5,312 nucleotides of DNA from NCBI GenBank assembly GCA_937941555.1, contig CALDHJ010000543.1:1-5312 (forward strand), written 5' to 3'. Below are positions 1 through 5,312 of this stretch, one piece after another. The DNA is from an uncultured Granulosicoccaceae bacterium. Lineage in GTDB: Bacteria > Pseudomonadota > Gammaproteobacteria > CALCKW01. The position numbers were made by a program, and so were the translations under genes. Positions within the stretch are counted from its first letter, which is position 1. Every line of letters starts with the position of its first letter. The notes under the pieces were generated by a model. That model had not been told where the DNA came from and searched no databases. It worked only from the letters and a program-made list of their open reading frames with translations.

Positions 1-788
1 AACTGGCCGGGGTCGATGTCCCGGTCGCGCCGGGCGCCGCCAAACCACTGTTGATCAGCCCGCGTGGACACGCCGATTTCGTGCACGGCGAGGACGGATT
101 CGGCAACACCCACACACCCCACAGCAGCCGTGAAGCAAGCAAACAGAGCGCTGCAGAGTTCATCGTCGAACAGGTGCGATCGGCTCCCGACGCCGTGACA
201 CTGGTGCCGGTCGGCCCGCTGACCAATATCGCACTGGCACTGAAACTCGCACCCGATATCTGTGAGAAGACGCGTGTCGTGCTCATGGGCGGGGCGGTAA
301 ATGAACCCGGAAACTGCAGCCCTGTCGCCGAAGCCAACATCTGGCAGGATCCGCACGCCGCCGAGATCGTCTTCGCCGCAAAATGGCATGTCACGATGGT
401 CGGCCTCGACGCCACGCATCAGGTGACACTGGATCAGGCCTTCTTCTCAGAGGTTGCCAAGGCATCCCCCCGACAAGGTGGCTTTCTCGACCGCATCCAC
501 CAGTTCTATCTCGACTTCTACGCCACCCGGTTCGGTCGACGCGAATGTGCAGCCCACGACGCACTGGCAGTCGCGGCCGTGGCTGACCCGAAATTGATCA
601 ATACCGAGACTGGCGCCATCCAGGTTTGCGTCGATGGCCCCGCAGAAGGCCAGACCCTGTTCGCGCCGCCGGGAAAGTTCGACGACCAACACGGTTGGGG
701 AGATCGCCCGCTCCACGCCGCTGCCCTCGGCGCCAACAGCGAAGCCGTGCGCGCATTGTTGTTGGCGTCGCTCGCCCACCTCGACTGA
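1..788 (+). CDS. Nucleoside hydrolase (inosine-uridine preferring family), 5'-truncated by window edge
   Basis: It probably hydrolyses the N-glycosidic bond of ribonucleosides to free base and ribose in the cytoplasm, for salvage or catabolism. The reading frame is open from base 3, giving 261 visible residues. The upstream part already matches the family (GVDVPVAPGAAKPL), so the TTG at 51 is an internal Leu codon, not a start. Against a usual length of about 310-320 residues, roughly 50 N-terminal residues are missing, including the Asp-rich DxDxGxDD calcium site. Visible landmarks, numbered from base 3, are VHGEDGFGN (27-35), GPLTNIA (71-77), LMGGA (94-98), the active-site stretch AEANIWQDPHAAEIVF (109-124, family AExNIxxDPEAA), GLDATH (134-139) and HDALAVA (185-191), which carries the family His-Asp pair. 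The C-terminus is complete. A terminator follows the stop codon directly, so this is the last gene of its transcript. The family is firm; base preference (purine or pyrimidine, RihA/B/C-like) cannot be decided. Confidence 0.93.
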   Translation, partial: LAGVDVPVAPGAAKPLLISPRGHADFVHGEDGFGNTHTPHSSREASKQSAAEFIVEQVRSAPDAVTLVPVGPLTNIALALKLAPDICEKTRVVLMGGAVNEPGNCSPVAEANIWQDPHAAEIVFAAKWHVTMVGLDATHQVTLDQAFFSEVAKASPRQGGFLDRIHQFYLDFYATRFGRRECAAHDALAVAAVADPKLINTETGAIQVCVDGPAEGQTLFAPPGKFDDQHGWGDRPLHAAALGANSEAVRALLLASLAHLD

Positions 789-806
789 GCGTGGGCACAG
801 GACACA

Positions 807-830
807 CCGCCGTCAGGCGGCTTTCTTTTT
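807..830 (+). terminator. Intrinsic terminator of the nucleoside hydrolase transcript
   Basis: A perfect 5-bp GC stem (CCGCC at 807-811 with GGCGG at 816-820, four-base loop GTCA) is followed by a T-rich run (CTTTCTTTTT, 821-830). It begins 19 bases after the nucleoside hydrolase stop. Most of it lies inside the 3' coding end of the convergent transhydrogenase gene, whose stop codon falls in the loop and stem and whose terminal Lys codons form the T-tract. On the opposite strand the hairpin is not followed by a T-run, so it should act only on rightward transcription. Confidence 0.75.
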
Positions 831-2285
831 GCCGACCGCTTTCTTCTTTGGCATGCGGTTCCACGCGTCCAACGCGGCGACCTTGTAGGCCTCGGCCAGG
901 GTCGGGTAGTTGAAGGTGTTCTCGAGGAAATATGCAAGCCCGCCCTTGTGCGCCATGACCGCCTGCGCCACGTGCACGAGTTCGGTCGCCCCTTCACCGA
1001 CAATGTGGGCGCCCAGCAGCCGGTGGGTCTTGATCGAGAAGATCAGCTTCATCATGCCGCTGTTGAGACCCATGATCTGTCCACGCGCCGTCTCGCGCAG
1101 CCGCGCAGTGCCCACTTCGTAGGGGATCTCGCGCTCGGCCACGTCTTTCTCCGACATGCCGACGGTGCTGATTTCCGGCACCGCATAAATGCCGTAGGGA
1201 AAATTCTTGTCCGGTGCGGCCGGGGTCGTATCGAAGGCATGGGACGCCGCCACGCGGCCCTGCTCCATCGAAGACGAGGCAAGCGACGGAAAGCCGATGA
1301 CATCACCGACCGCGTAGATGTGCGGCACCGCCGTGCGGTAGTGCTCATCGACACTGAGGCGGTTGCGGTGGTCGACTTCCAGTCCGGCGTTGTGCAAGTC
1401 GAGCGCGCGGGTTGCCCCCATTCGGCCAGCACAGAACAACACCATGTCAGAGGACACGATGCGGCCACCGCCGAGGTGACAGACGCAGCGGTCGTGCGCG
1501 TCGCGCGTGACACTCTCGACCTGGTGTCCGAGACGCAGCGTCACACCGCGCTCTCGCAAATCGTGTAACAGGTACTGCACGATGTCATGGTCGACAAAAT
1601 TCAACACGTCGGTACGCGGATCGATCAAGGTCACGCGCACGTCGAGCGCGCTGAAGATGGTCGCGTACTCGACCCCGATGACACCCGCGCCGATAACGGT
1701 GAGCGAACTCGGAATGCGATCGAGCGACAGCAGCTCATCCGAATCGATCACGCTGCGGCCATCAAAGGGAATGGTGCCGGGTCGAAAAGGTTCGGTGCCG
1801 ACTGCCAGCAGAATCTTCTCTCCGTGCAGGCTGCGCACCGAGCCGTCGGCCAATTGCACATCCAACGTGTTCGCATCGCTGAAGCGCGCGACACCGCACA
1901 CGGTGTCAACGTGGTTGCGCATGAACTGGTGTTCCTGAATCTCGACTTCGTGGTCGAGCGTGTGGCGCAGGCGGTGCAGCAGATCGTTCGCCGTGATGCT
2001 GTCCTTTACGCGGTAGGATCGCCCGTAGAACCCGCGCTCGCGCCACCCGGTGAGGTTGAGCACCGTCTCGCGCATGGTTTTCGACGGGATGGTACCGGTG
2101 TGGACAGACACGCCACCGACGCGACGACCTTTCTCAACAACGGCGACCCGCCGACCAAGCTTTGCAGCCTGTATCGCCGCTCGGCGGCCACCAGGGCCAC
2201 TGCCGACCACGACCAGATCGTATCGATCTGCAGCAGCTACCGATAAATTGGGCGCGATTCTCGCGACAGTTGCTCTCTTGGCCAT
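813..2285 (-). CDS. sthA: Soluble Si-specific NAD(P)+ transhydrogenase (SthA-type flavoprotein)
   Basis: This FAD enzyme of the class I pyridine nucleotide-disulfide oxidoreductase fold transfers hydride between NADPH and NAD+ in the cytoplasm, usually to drain excess NADPH. The 490-residue product shows an FAD-binding GSGPGG (28-33), the modified redox site VGGVSVHTGTIPSK (57-69 and following Lys), the NAD(P) Rossmann motif GAGVIGVEYA (199-208), the second FAD motif YAVGDVIGFPSLAS (324-337) and the SthA-type C-terminal interface FNYPTLAEAYKVAA (458-471), which replaces the HPTxxE of true disulfide reductases. The redox site has no cysteine at all, and E. coli SthA already lacks the second one. 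This argues against dihydrolipoyl dehydrogenase or glutathione reductase. There is an N-terminal extension of about 20 residues and a Lys/Ala tail (KKKAVGKKKAA) beyond the E. coli length of about 466. The ATG at 2285 is chosen because GGAGAG lies 7 bases upstream; the open frame continues 86 codons further but would overlap the neighbouring hydrolase and resembles nothing. It lies 64 bp downstream of that hydrolase, so read-through is possible. Confidence 0.92.
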   Translation of the reverse strand: MAKRATVARIAPNLSVAAADRYDLVVVGSGPGGRRAAIQAAKLGRRVAVVEKGRRVGGVSVHTGTIPSKTMRETVLNLTGWRERGFYGRSYRVKDSITANDLLHRLRHTLDHEVEIQEHQFMRNHVDTVCGVARFSDANTLDVQLADGSVRSLHGEKILLAVGTEPFRPGTIPFDGRSVIDSDELLSLDRIPSSLTVIGAGVIGVEYATIFSALDVRVTLIDPRTDVLNFVDHDIVQYLLHDLRERGVTLRLGHQVESVTRDAHDRCVCHLGGGRIVSSDMVLFCAGRMGATRALDLHNAGLEVDHRNRLSVDEHYRTAVPHIYAVGDVIGFPSLASSSMEQGRVAASHAFDTTPAAPDKNFPYGIYAVPEISTVGMSEKDVAEREIPYEVGTARLRETARGQIMGLNSGMMKLIFSIKTHRLLGAHIVGEGATELVHVAQAVMAHKGGLAYFLENTFNYPTLAEAYKVAALDAWNRMPKKKAVGKKKAA

Positions 2286-2292
2286 CTCACCA

Positions 2293-2298
2293 CTCTCC
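2293..2298 (-). promoter_or_regulatory. Ribosome binding site that fixes the sthA start
   Basis: On the minus strand GGAGAG sits 7 bases before the ATG at 2285-2283. It supports this start over the in-frame upstream codons as far as 2543, which would put 194 bases of the gene inside the preceding hydrolase. Confidence 0.75.
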
Positions 2299-2349
2299 GG
2301 TGTGCAATCCTTGCGGGTTTGCCATCCGGTGCAAGCAAGTGCGGTGCCG

Positions 2350-3882
2350 TCAGTGCAAGCCCGTGACCCGGCGACGCAAACCCCACAGCGCGGCACAGCA
2401 CAACCACCACCCGACAGCGCCACCACCACCTGAGCTACCGGCCGTATCGCCGGCGTTATCGCCATCGGCCGGGGCGTCGATCGGCGTATCGTCCGGGTCG
2501 TCAACCGGGGGATTGTCGCGGGCGTCCTGACGCGCTTCCACACCGCGACTCTGCAGCCAATCGTAGGCCGCGATCAGCGATTCCCGCGCGACCGCCGCTT
2601 GCAGCAGATTGCCTGCCTGGCACGCGATACCGGGCAGACACACTTCGAGCGCGTGGTCGGCACCGGCGAGAAGATCGAGTTGGCCACTCTCGCCACAGGC
2701 AATACGCTGTGTCGAGCGCTCGACAGGTTCCGGCGCGCGGTCTACCACCGCCTGCCATGCCGTGCGCGATGTCATGGCGGCGCACAGCAGCTCCGCCTGG
2801 CGCGGCACCACCAACGCATCCGCGAGCCCGTGCACCAGTCGAAGCGGCACCACCGGCTCGCCGTCGGCCACCCGCTCAGCCAGCGACAGGCGCTGAAATC
2901 GCGCGGAGTCCGGCAGCCACGCGTCGCGCGGGACGCCGAGAAAACGCTCGAGAATGCGCACACCGTCGGCGTTCGTGTAGCGGCCGGCCTCAACCTGCGC
3001 CGCAAAATCGCCGACGTCCGTTGGCGGATACATCAGCAGCGCCGCCGCCACCTCCGGCGCTCGTTCGACGGCGAGCCAGGCCGCGAGGTAGGCCCCGGCA
3101 GACTGCCCGAACAGGACGGGCTTGCCCGGCGCCGCGCCGTATTCACCGCCCGTTTGCTGCACCCAGTCGAGCGCTGCTTCGGCGTCGTCAAGCACGTCCT
3201 CTGCCTGCCACTGTTGGCAAGCTTCCGGGCCATCCTGGGCGTCCACCAAGCGGTAAAACGGGGCGAACACGACCATGCCACGATCGGTGAAATGGGCGAT
3301 CAGGCTCTCCATTCCCGGAAACCCGGAGCGCCGATTGGACCAGCTGCCACCGTGAAACGCGATCACGGCAGGTTGATCTGTTGCACCGGGATTCGCGGTG
3401 TACACCCGCATTTCGAGTCCGCACTCAGCGCCGTCACGCAAATGGGAGCGATACTGCAATCGGCCCACAAACGGTTCCGCGCTGTCGCCCAGCCCCGGCA
3501 GGGTCAGGGCGACGCGGGTGCCGGGCGTACTCTCCCACGCCTCCACTCGCTCAGCCAGACCACGCGCATCGCCGAGCTGCCCCGGCAGGGTGACCGATTC
3601 GCAATAGTCGTCAAACGCCTGCACCCGAGTCTCGATGGCCGCGGTACACGCGGCATCGGTATAGCGCAGACCACCCAGGCTGTCGGTGAGCAGGCAGGCA
3701 TCATCCGTTTGTTGGTAGAGCGGTTCTCGCGGCAACGTGCGCACCAGCGGGCGGGCCGCCTCGCACGCCAGAACACCGCCGATATCCGAAATCGCCGGCG
3801 TCATCGCGTGGCCCGGCACAGCGCACACCGCCAACAACACCGTGGGCCATGTCCCGCGCAGCCATTGCCTGAGTCGATACAC
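2350..3882 (-). CDS. Secreted alpha/beta-hydrolase (esterase-like) with GlyGly-CTERM-type sorting tail
   Basis: A probable exported carboxylesterase or lipase-like serine hydrolase of the alpha/beta-hydrolase fold; its substrate is unknown. From the GTG at 3882 it has 510 residues: a signal peptide (basic start, core TVLLAVCAV, likely cleavage after PGHA near 26), an N-terminal region of about 140 residues that I do not recognise, then the catalytic domain. That domain has the oxyanion motif HGGSW (177-181), the nucleophile elbow GQSAG (Ser261), probable acid Asp355 in HGLADALVV and probable base His410 in GADHALEVC. Ten cysteines lie between the signal peptide and the tail, an even number that suits disulfides in an oxidising compartment. 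The end is an Asp/Pro/Gly linker (about 457-484), then GGGG, a short hydrophobic helix (AVGWWLCCAALWGL) and RRR, the plan of rhombosortase substrates. Upstream TTG (3912) and GTG (3885) starts are possible; 3882 has GGGGA 5 bases ahead and gives the neatest signal peptide. It is divergent from the cyclotransferase gene and upstream of sthA. Confidence 0.85.
   Translation of the reverse strand: MYRLRQWLRGTWPTVLLAVCAVPGHAMTPAISDIGGVLACEAARPLVRTLPREPLYQQTDDACLLTDSLGGLRYTDAACTAAIETRVQAFDDYCESVTLPGQLGDARGLAERVEAWESTPGTRVALTLPGLGDSAEPFVGRLQYRSHLRDGAECGLEMRVYTANPGATDQPAVIAFHGGSWSNRRSGFPGMESLIAHFTDRGMVVFAPFYRLVDAQDGPEACQQWQAEDVLDDAEAALDWVQQTGGEYGAAPGKPVLFGQSAGAYLAAWLAVERAPEVAAALLMYPPTDVGDFAAQVEAGRYTNADGVRILERFLGVPRDAWLPDSARFQRLSLAERVADGEPVVPLRLVHGLADALVVPRQAELLCAAMTSRTAWQAVVDRAPEPVERSTQRIACGESGQLDLLAGADHALEVCLPGIACQAGNLLQAAVARESLIAAYDWLQSRGVEARQDARDNPPVDDPDDTPIDAPADGDNAGDTAGSSGGGGAVGWWLCCAALWGLRRRVTGLH
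2375..2431 (-). other. GlyGly-CTERM-like C-terminal sorting signal (within the hydrolase)
   Basis: This part encodes SSGGGGAVGWWLCCAALW followed by GLRRR, a few residues before the stop. The order of a Gly-rich motif, one short hydrophobic helix and an Arg cluster at the extreme C-terminus is that of GlyGly-CTERM proteins, which are cut by the rhomboid protease rhombosortase and usually leave by type II secretion. The pair of cysteines within the helix is unusual. Coordinates are approximate. No rhombosortase gene is in the window; it is normally encoded elsewhere. Confidence 0.65.
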
Positions 3883-3998
3883 CACAATCCCCGTACACGT
3901 TCGTGCCTTCAATGTGGCCTATCCGCGTACGGAGCTCAAGCGCCCACATCACAATCCGGCCAGCAGACCCCGCATCACGCCACACCGGGACATCGCCA

Positions 3999-4030
3999 GA
4001 ATTGCCTTACACTTTCATCGAGGGCAATTC
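3999..4030. repeat. Perfect 8-bp inverted repeat upstream of the cyclotransferase gene
   Basis: GAATTGCC (3999-4006) and GGCAATTC (4023-4030) are perfect inverted copies separated by 16 bases, ending 21 bases before the GTG start. The arm centres are 24 bp apart, close to two helical turns plus a few bases. This could be a two-site operator for a dimeric regulator or, if transcribed, a 5'-UTR hairpin next to the ribosome binding site. No T-tract follows, so it is not a simple terminator. Confidence 0.5.
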
Positions 4031-4039
4031 GGCCCACTC

Positions 4040-4043
4040 GGAG
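4040..4043 (+). promoter_or_regulatory. Ribosome binding site that fixes the GTG start of the cyclotransferase gene
   Basis: GGAG lies 8 bases before the GTG at 4052. It supports starting there rather than at any of the in-frame codons back to 3737, where the frame is antisense to the hydrolase and its translation is not family-like. Confidence 0.65.
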
Positions 4044-4051
4044 CACATTCG

Positions 4052-4654
4052 GTGGCATCGCATCACAGGTGGTTTTTCGGTTTCGGCTCGCTGGTGAATG
4101 ATCACACCCTGCCCGCCGGCACGCACTGGACGCCAGCGACCCTTCACGGGTGGCGGCGATCCTGGCGTCATGCGATTGCAGTCGACCCGCCCTGGTGTGC
4201 GCTCGACGTCCTGCCACACGCCGGTACCGCAATCGACGGGCTGTTGATTCGCGAGACCGCGACCCTCGCCCCACTACTCGCCGCGCGCGAACAGGGCTAC
4301 ACCCCAACGCGTTTGCCGTTGAGCAATGTGTCAGTCGAATTGCCGGACGGCGACAGCGCCTGGATCTGGGTCAGTCAGAGTCCGGCGACGGACCAACAGC
4401 TCGGCTGTCTGGCGCAAAGCTATGTGGATTGTGTCCTCGCCGGATTTGCTCGGCATTTTGGTGAAGACGGTGTGGACCGATTCATTGCGAGCACCGACGG
4501 GTGGCACCACCCGCTGATCGCCGACCGTGGTTCTCCGCGCTATCCGCGGGCCGTGGCACTGGACGCGCCCGAGCGAGCATTGGTCGATCGCCGAGTGGCC
4601 TCGGCACAACACGCGGCGATCGCCGCACGCAGGGAGATTACAGCATGCGGATAA
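4052..4654 (+). CDS. Gamma-glutamylcyclotransferase-like protein (GGCT/AIG2-like fold)
   Basis: A predicted cytoplasmic 200-residue protein of the gamma-glutamylcyclotransferase superfamily, whose members cyclise gamma-glutamyl groups to release 5-oxoproline from gamma-glutamyl amines, amino acids or glutathione. The N-terminal WFFGFGSLVND (7-17) is the signature nucleotide-free phosphate-loop-like glycine motif (family [FY]xYGSL), here FGFGSL. It is followed by LHGWRRSWRHA (31-41), typical of the group in which the first strand leads to a GWRRxW element, and by AAREQGY (78-84), whose Glu80 is the expected general acid/base. The C-terminal DRGSPRYPRAVALD segment (158-171) is also a familiar group feature. 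No signal peptide is seen. The GTG start is chosen because of the Shine-Dalgarno 8 bases upstream and because homology begins only a few residues later. Its stop overlaps the start of the next gene by 10 bp, indicating translational coupling. Exact substrate unknown; some members of this fold are not cyclotransferases. Confidence 0.8.
   Translation: MASHHRWFFGFGSLVNDHTLPAGTHWTPATLHGWRRSWRHAIAVDPPWCALDVLPHAGTAIDGLLIRETATLAPLLAAREQGYTPTRLPLSNVSVELPDGDSAWIWVSQSPATDQQLGCLAQSYVDCVLAGFARHFGEDGVDRFIASTDGWHHPLIADRGSPRYPRAVALDAPERALVDRRVASAQHAAIAARREITACG
4631..4637 (+). promoter_or_regulatory. Ribosome binding site of the small membrane protein gene
   Basis: AGGGAGA ends 7 bases before the ATG at 4645 and lies inside the 3' end of the cyclotransferase gene. 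It decides this ATG over the earlier in-frame ATG at 4501, whose extra 48 residues are charged and out of character with the hydrophobic protein. Confidence 0.7.
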
Positions 4655-4929
4655 TTGCACTCAGCGGTCCGGTGGGTTTGTTGGTGTGCGGCGTTGCCGC
4701 AGCGTTGCTGGTCGCGTTTCTGTGCGGCGCAGACAAGCGCAAACTGATCGCAGTGTCCTTGCTCGCACTGCCGCTGACCTTTGTCGGCATCCTGATCCAC
4801 GACGCGCTGGATCTGGACATCGGAATTTCCCCCCTGGCCAGCACACTCACCGTTATCACCACCTTGACGGGTGCCGCTGCGGGACTTGTCACCTCCCTGT
4901 GGCAACCCGATCACGACACTGACGATTGA
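4645..4929 (+). CDS. Small three-helix membrane protein of unknown function
   Basis: I do not recognise this 94-residue protein. It is strongly hydrophobic with three likely transmembrane segments: about residues 4-28 (ends LLVAFLCG), 34-53 (LIAVSLLALPLTFVGILI) and 63-86 (PLASTLTVITTLTGAAAGLV). A basic stretch ADKRKL lies between helices 1 and 2, an acidic loop HDALDLD between 2 and 3, and the tail is acidic (QPDHDTDD). By the positive-inside rule the first loop should be cytoplasmic, placing the N-terminus in the periplasm and the acidic second loop outside; with three helices the C-terminus would then be cytoplasmic. It overlaps the cyclotransferase gene by 10 bp and is 23 bp ahead of the amidase, so it is almost certainly co-transcribed with both. 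No catalytic motif is seen. A transport accessory or a membrane anchor is possible but unsupported. Confidence 0.8.
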   Translation: MRIIALSGPVGLLVCGVAAALLVAFLCGADKRKLIAVSLLALPLTFVGILIHDALDLDIGISPLASTLTVITTLTGAAAGLVTSLWQPDHDTDD

Positions 4930-4952
4930 CACACCAGAGCGTGGATACAGAC

Positions 4953-5312
4953 ATGCCGATTTCCCCGGAATCACTCAGAGAACTTGCCGATCAACTCGCG
5001 CGTGGCGAAACCACCGCTGAAGCGCTGTGCACGCGGTGCATTGACGTCATCGCTGAAAAAGACAAGACCGGTGCGCCGGCATTCTTGAGCGTGTTTGCAA
5101 GCAGTGCGCTGGAGGCCGCGCGCCGGGTCGACAGCGCGCGTCACGCGGGTGAGGCCGTTCCGGCCTTCGCCGGGGTGCCGTTCGCGGCGAAAGATCTGTT
5201 TGATGTCGCGGGCAAGACCACCGGCGCCGGCGCCGTCGTGACCGACACCGACCCACCGGCAACCGAAGATGCCGTCGTCGTGGCGGCGCTGCGACAGGCA
5301 GGTCTGGTGCTG
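4953..5312 (+). CDS. Amidase-signature family enzyme, N-terminal part, cut by window edge
   Basis: This frame is open from the ATG at 4953 to the right edge and gives the first 120 residues of a protein usually about 400-470 long. The N-terminal helical region (LRELADQLARGETTAEALCTR form) resembles the start of many amidases and GatA-like proteins. The segment AGVPFAAKDLFDVAGKTTGAG (73-93) is the hallmark preceding strand with Lys80 as the catalytic lysine of the Ser-cisSer-Lys triad, and PATEDAVVVAALRQAG (102-117) is the usual following helix. The Gly/Ser-rich signature with the two serines lies beyond the window, so activity and subgroup (GatA, AtzE/AtzF-like, general amide hydrolase) cannot be judged. 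A weak GGA lies 7 bases before the ATG. The 23-bp gap to the membrane protein gene suggests one operon. It is presumably cytoplasmic, as no signal peptide is visible. Confidence 0.88.
   Translation, partial: MPISPESLRELADQLARGETTAEALCTRCIDVIAEKDKTGAPAFLSVFASSALEAARRVDSARHAGEAVPAFAGVPFAAKDLFDVAGKTTGAGAVVTDTDPPATEDAVVVAALRQAGLVL

Larger units (their letters stand above)
3883..4051. promoter_or_regulatory. Divergent intergenic region between the hydrolase and the cyclotransferase operon
   Basis: About 170 bp separates two divergently transcribed genes, so it must hold the promoter of the rightward operon and probably that of the hydrolase. I found no convincing sigma70 -35/-10 pair in either direction. 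For the rightward genes the best -35-like hexamer is TTGCCT (4002-4007), but the sequence 17 bases further on (CAATTC) is a poor -10. On the leftward strand TTGAGC (3940-3935) is likewise without a good -10. An inverted repeat at 3999-4030 is listed separately. If the hydrolase uses the TTG start at 3912 the region shrinks to 139 bp. Confidence 0.45.

Noticed and set aside
51..53. TTG as the start of the nucleoside hydrolase
   Set aside because: The frame is open to the left edge and encodes family-conserved residues before this codon, so the gene simply begins outside the window.
948..2246. Open frames of 206 and 219 codons on the plus strand
   Set aside because: Both lie antisense to sthA, whose motifs are unmistakable; their translations look like shadow sequence.
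2296..2334. Imperfect direct repeat TCCGGTGTGCAA / TCCGGTGCAA between the hydrolase and sthA
   Set aside because: It is short and imperfect, and one copy overlaps the sthA ribosome binding site; it is likely to be chance. No terminator-like hairpin with a T-tract is present in this 64-bp gap.
2286..2543. 86-codon N-terminal extension of the sthA frame
   Set aside because: It overlaps the hydrolase gene, is low-complexity Pro/Arg/Thr-rich, and a good Shine-Dalgarno precedes the internal ATG.
3891..3932. CCGTAC / GTACGG 6-bp inverted pair near the hydrolase start
   Set aside because: It is only 6 bp with a 30-bp spacer, which is expected by chance in this composition.
4002..4030. Sigma70-type promoter with TTGCCT as -35
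   Set aside because: The hexamer at the right spacing (CAATTC) is a poor -10, so no promoter is claimed.
3737..4051. 105-codon upstream extension of the cyclotransferase frame
   Set aside because: It is antisense to the hydrolase signal peptide region and intergenic DNA; family similarity starts just after the GTG at 4052, which has its own GGAG.
2599..4101. 500-codon open frame on the plus strand
   Set aside because: It is antisense to the exported hydrolase, rich in Arg/His/Gln as expected of a GC-rich shadow frame, shows no family motif, and the minus-strand frame has a full catalytic triad and sorting signals.
1..5312. tRNA, rRNA, CRISPR array, insertion sequence or attachment site
   Set aside because: No regularly spaced repeats, terminal inverted repeats with a transposase, or cloverleaf-like sequence were seen in either strand.

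Overview
This is a GC-rich, densely coded chromosomal window that fits a proteobacterium, most likely a gammaproteobacterium. The main clue is an exported hydrolase that ends in what looks like a GlyGly-CTERM / rhombosortase sorting tail, a signal known mainly from gammaproteobacteria. The soluble transhydrogenase and the general gene style agree with this. No finer taxonomic call is justified from the sequence alone.

Layout. At the left edge (1-788, +) is the 3' part of a nucleoside hydrolase; its N-terminus lies outside the window. It ends at a compact intrinsic terminator (about 807-830) whose T-tract is also the lysine-rich C-terminal coding end of the convergent gene. That gene (813-2285, -) encodes an FAD-dependent soluble NAD(P) transhydrogenase of the SthA type, with no cysteine at the redox-active position. 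Sixty-four bases upstream of it on the same strand is a secreted alpha/beta-hydrolase (2350-3882, -) with a signal peptide, a Ser-Asp-His triad, ten ectodomain cysteines and the C-terminal sorting tail. A divergent intergenic region of about 170 bp, containing a perfect 8-bp inverted repeat, separates it from a rightward set of three closely packed genes: a gamma-glutamylcyclotransferase-like protein (4052-4654, GTG start), a three-helix small membrane protein of unknown function that overlaps it by 10 bp (4645-4929), and the N-terminal 120 residues of an amidase-signature enzyme (4953 to the right edge).

How the genes may work together. The rightward trio looks like one transcription unit joining two amide/gamma-glutamyl chemistries with a small membrane protein; its substrate cannot be read from the window. 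The leftward pair may be co-transcribed, but a link between an exported esterase-like enzyme and cytoplasmic NADPH/NADH balancing is not obvious. The nucleoside hydrolase belongs to a nucleoside salvage or catabolism locus to the left. I see no mobile element, tRNA, rRNA or CRISPR array, and no clear new defence or biosynthetic system. The most interesting points are the cysteine-less transhydrogenase site, the Cys-containing sorting tail, the terminator embedded in coding sequence, the inverted repeat in the divergent promoter region and the cyclotransferase/membrane protein/amidase trio.
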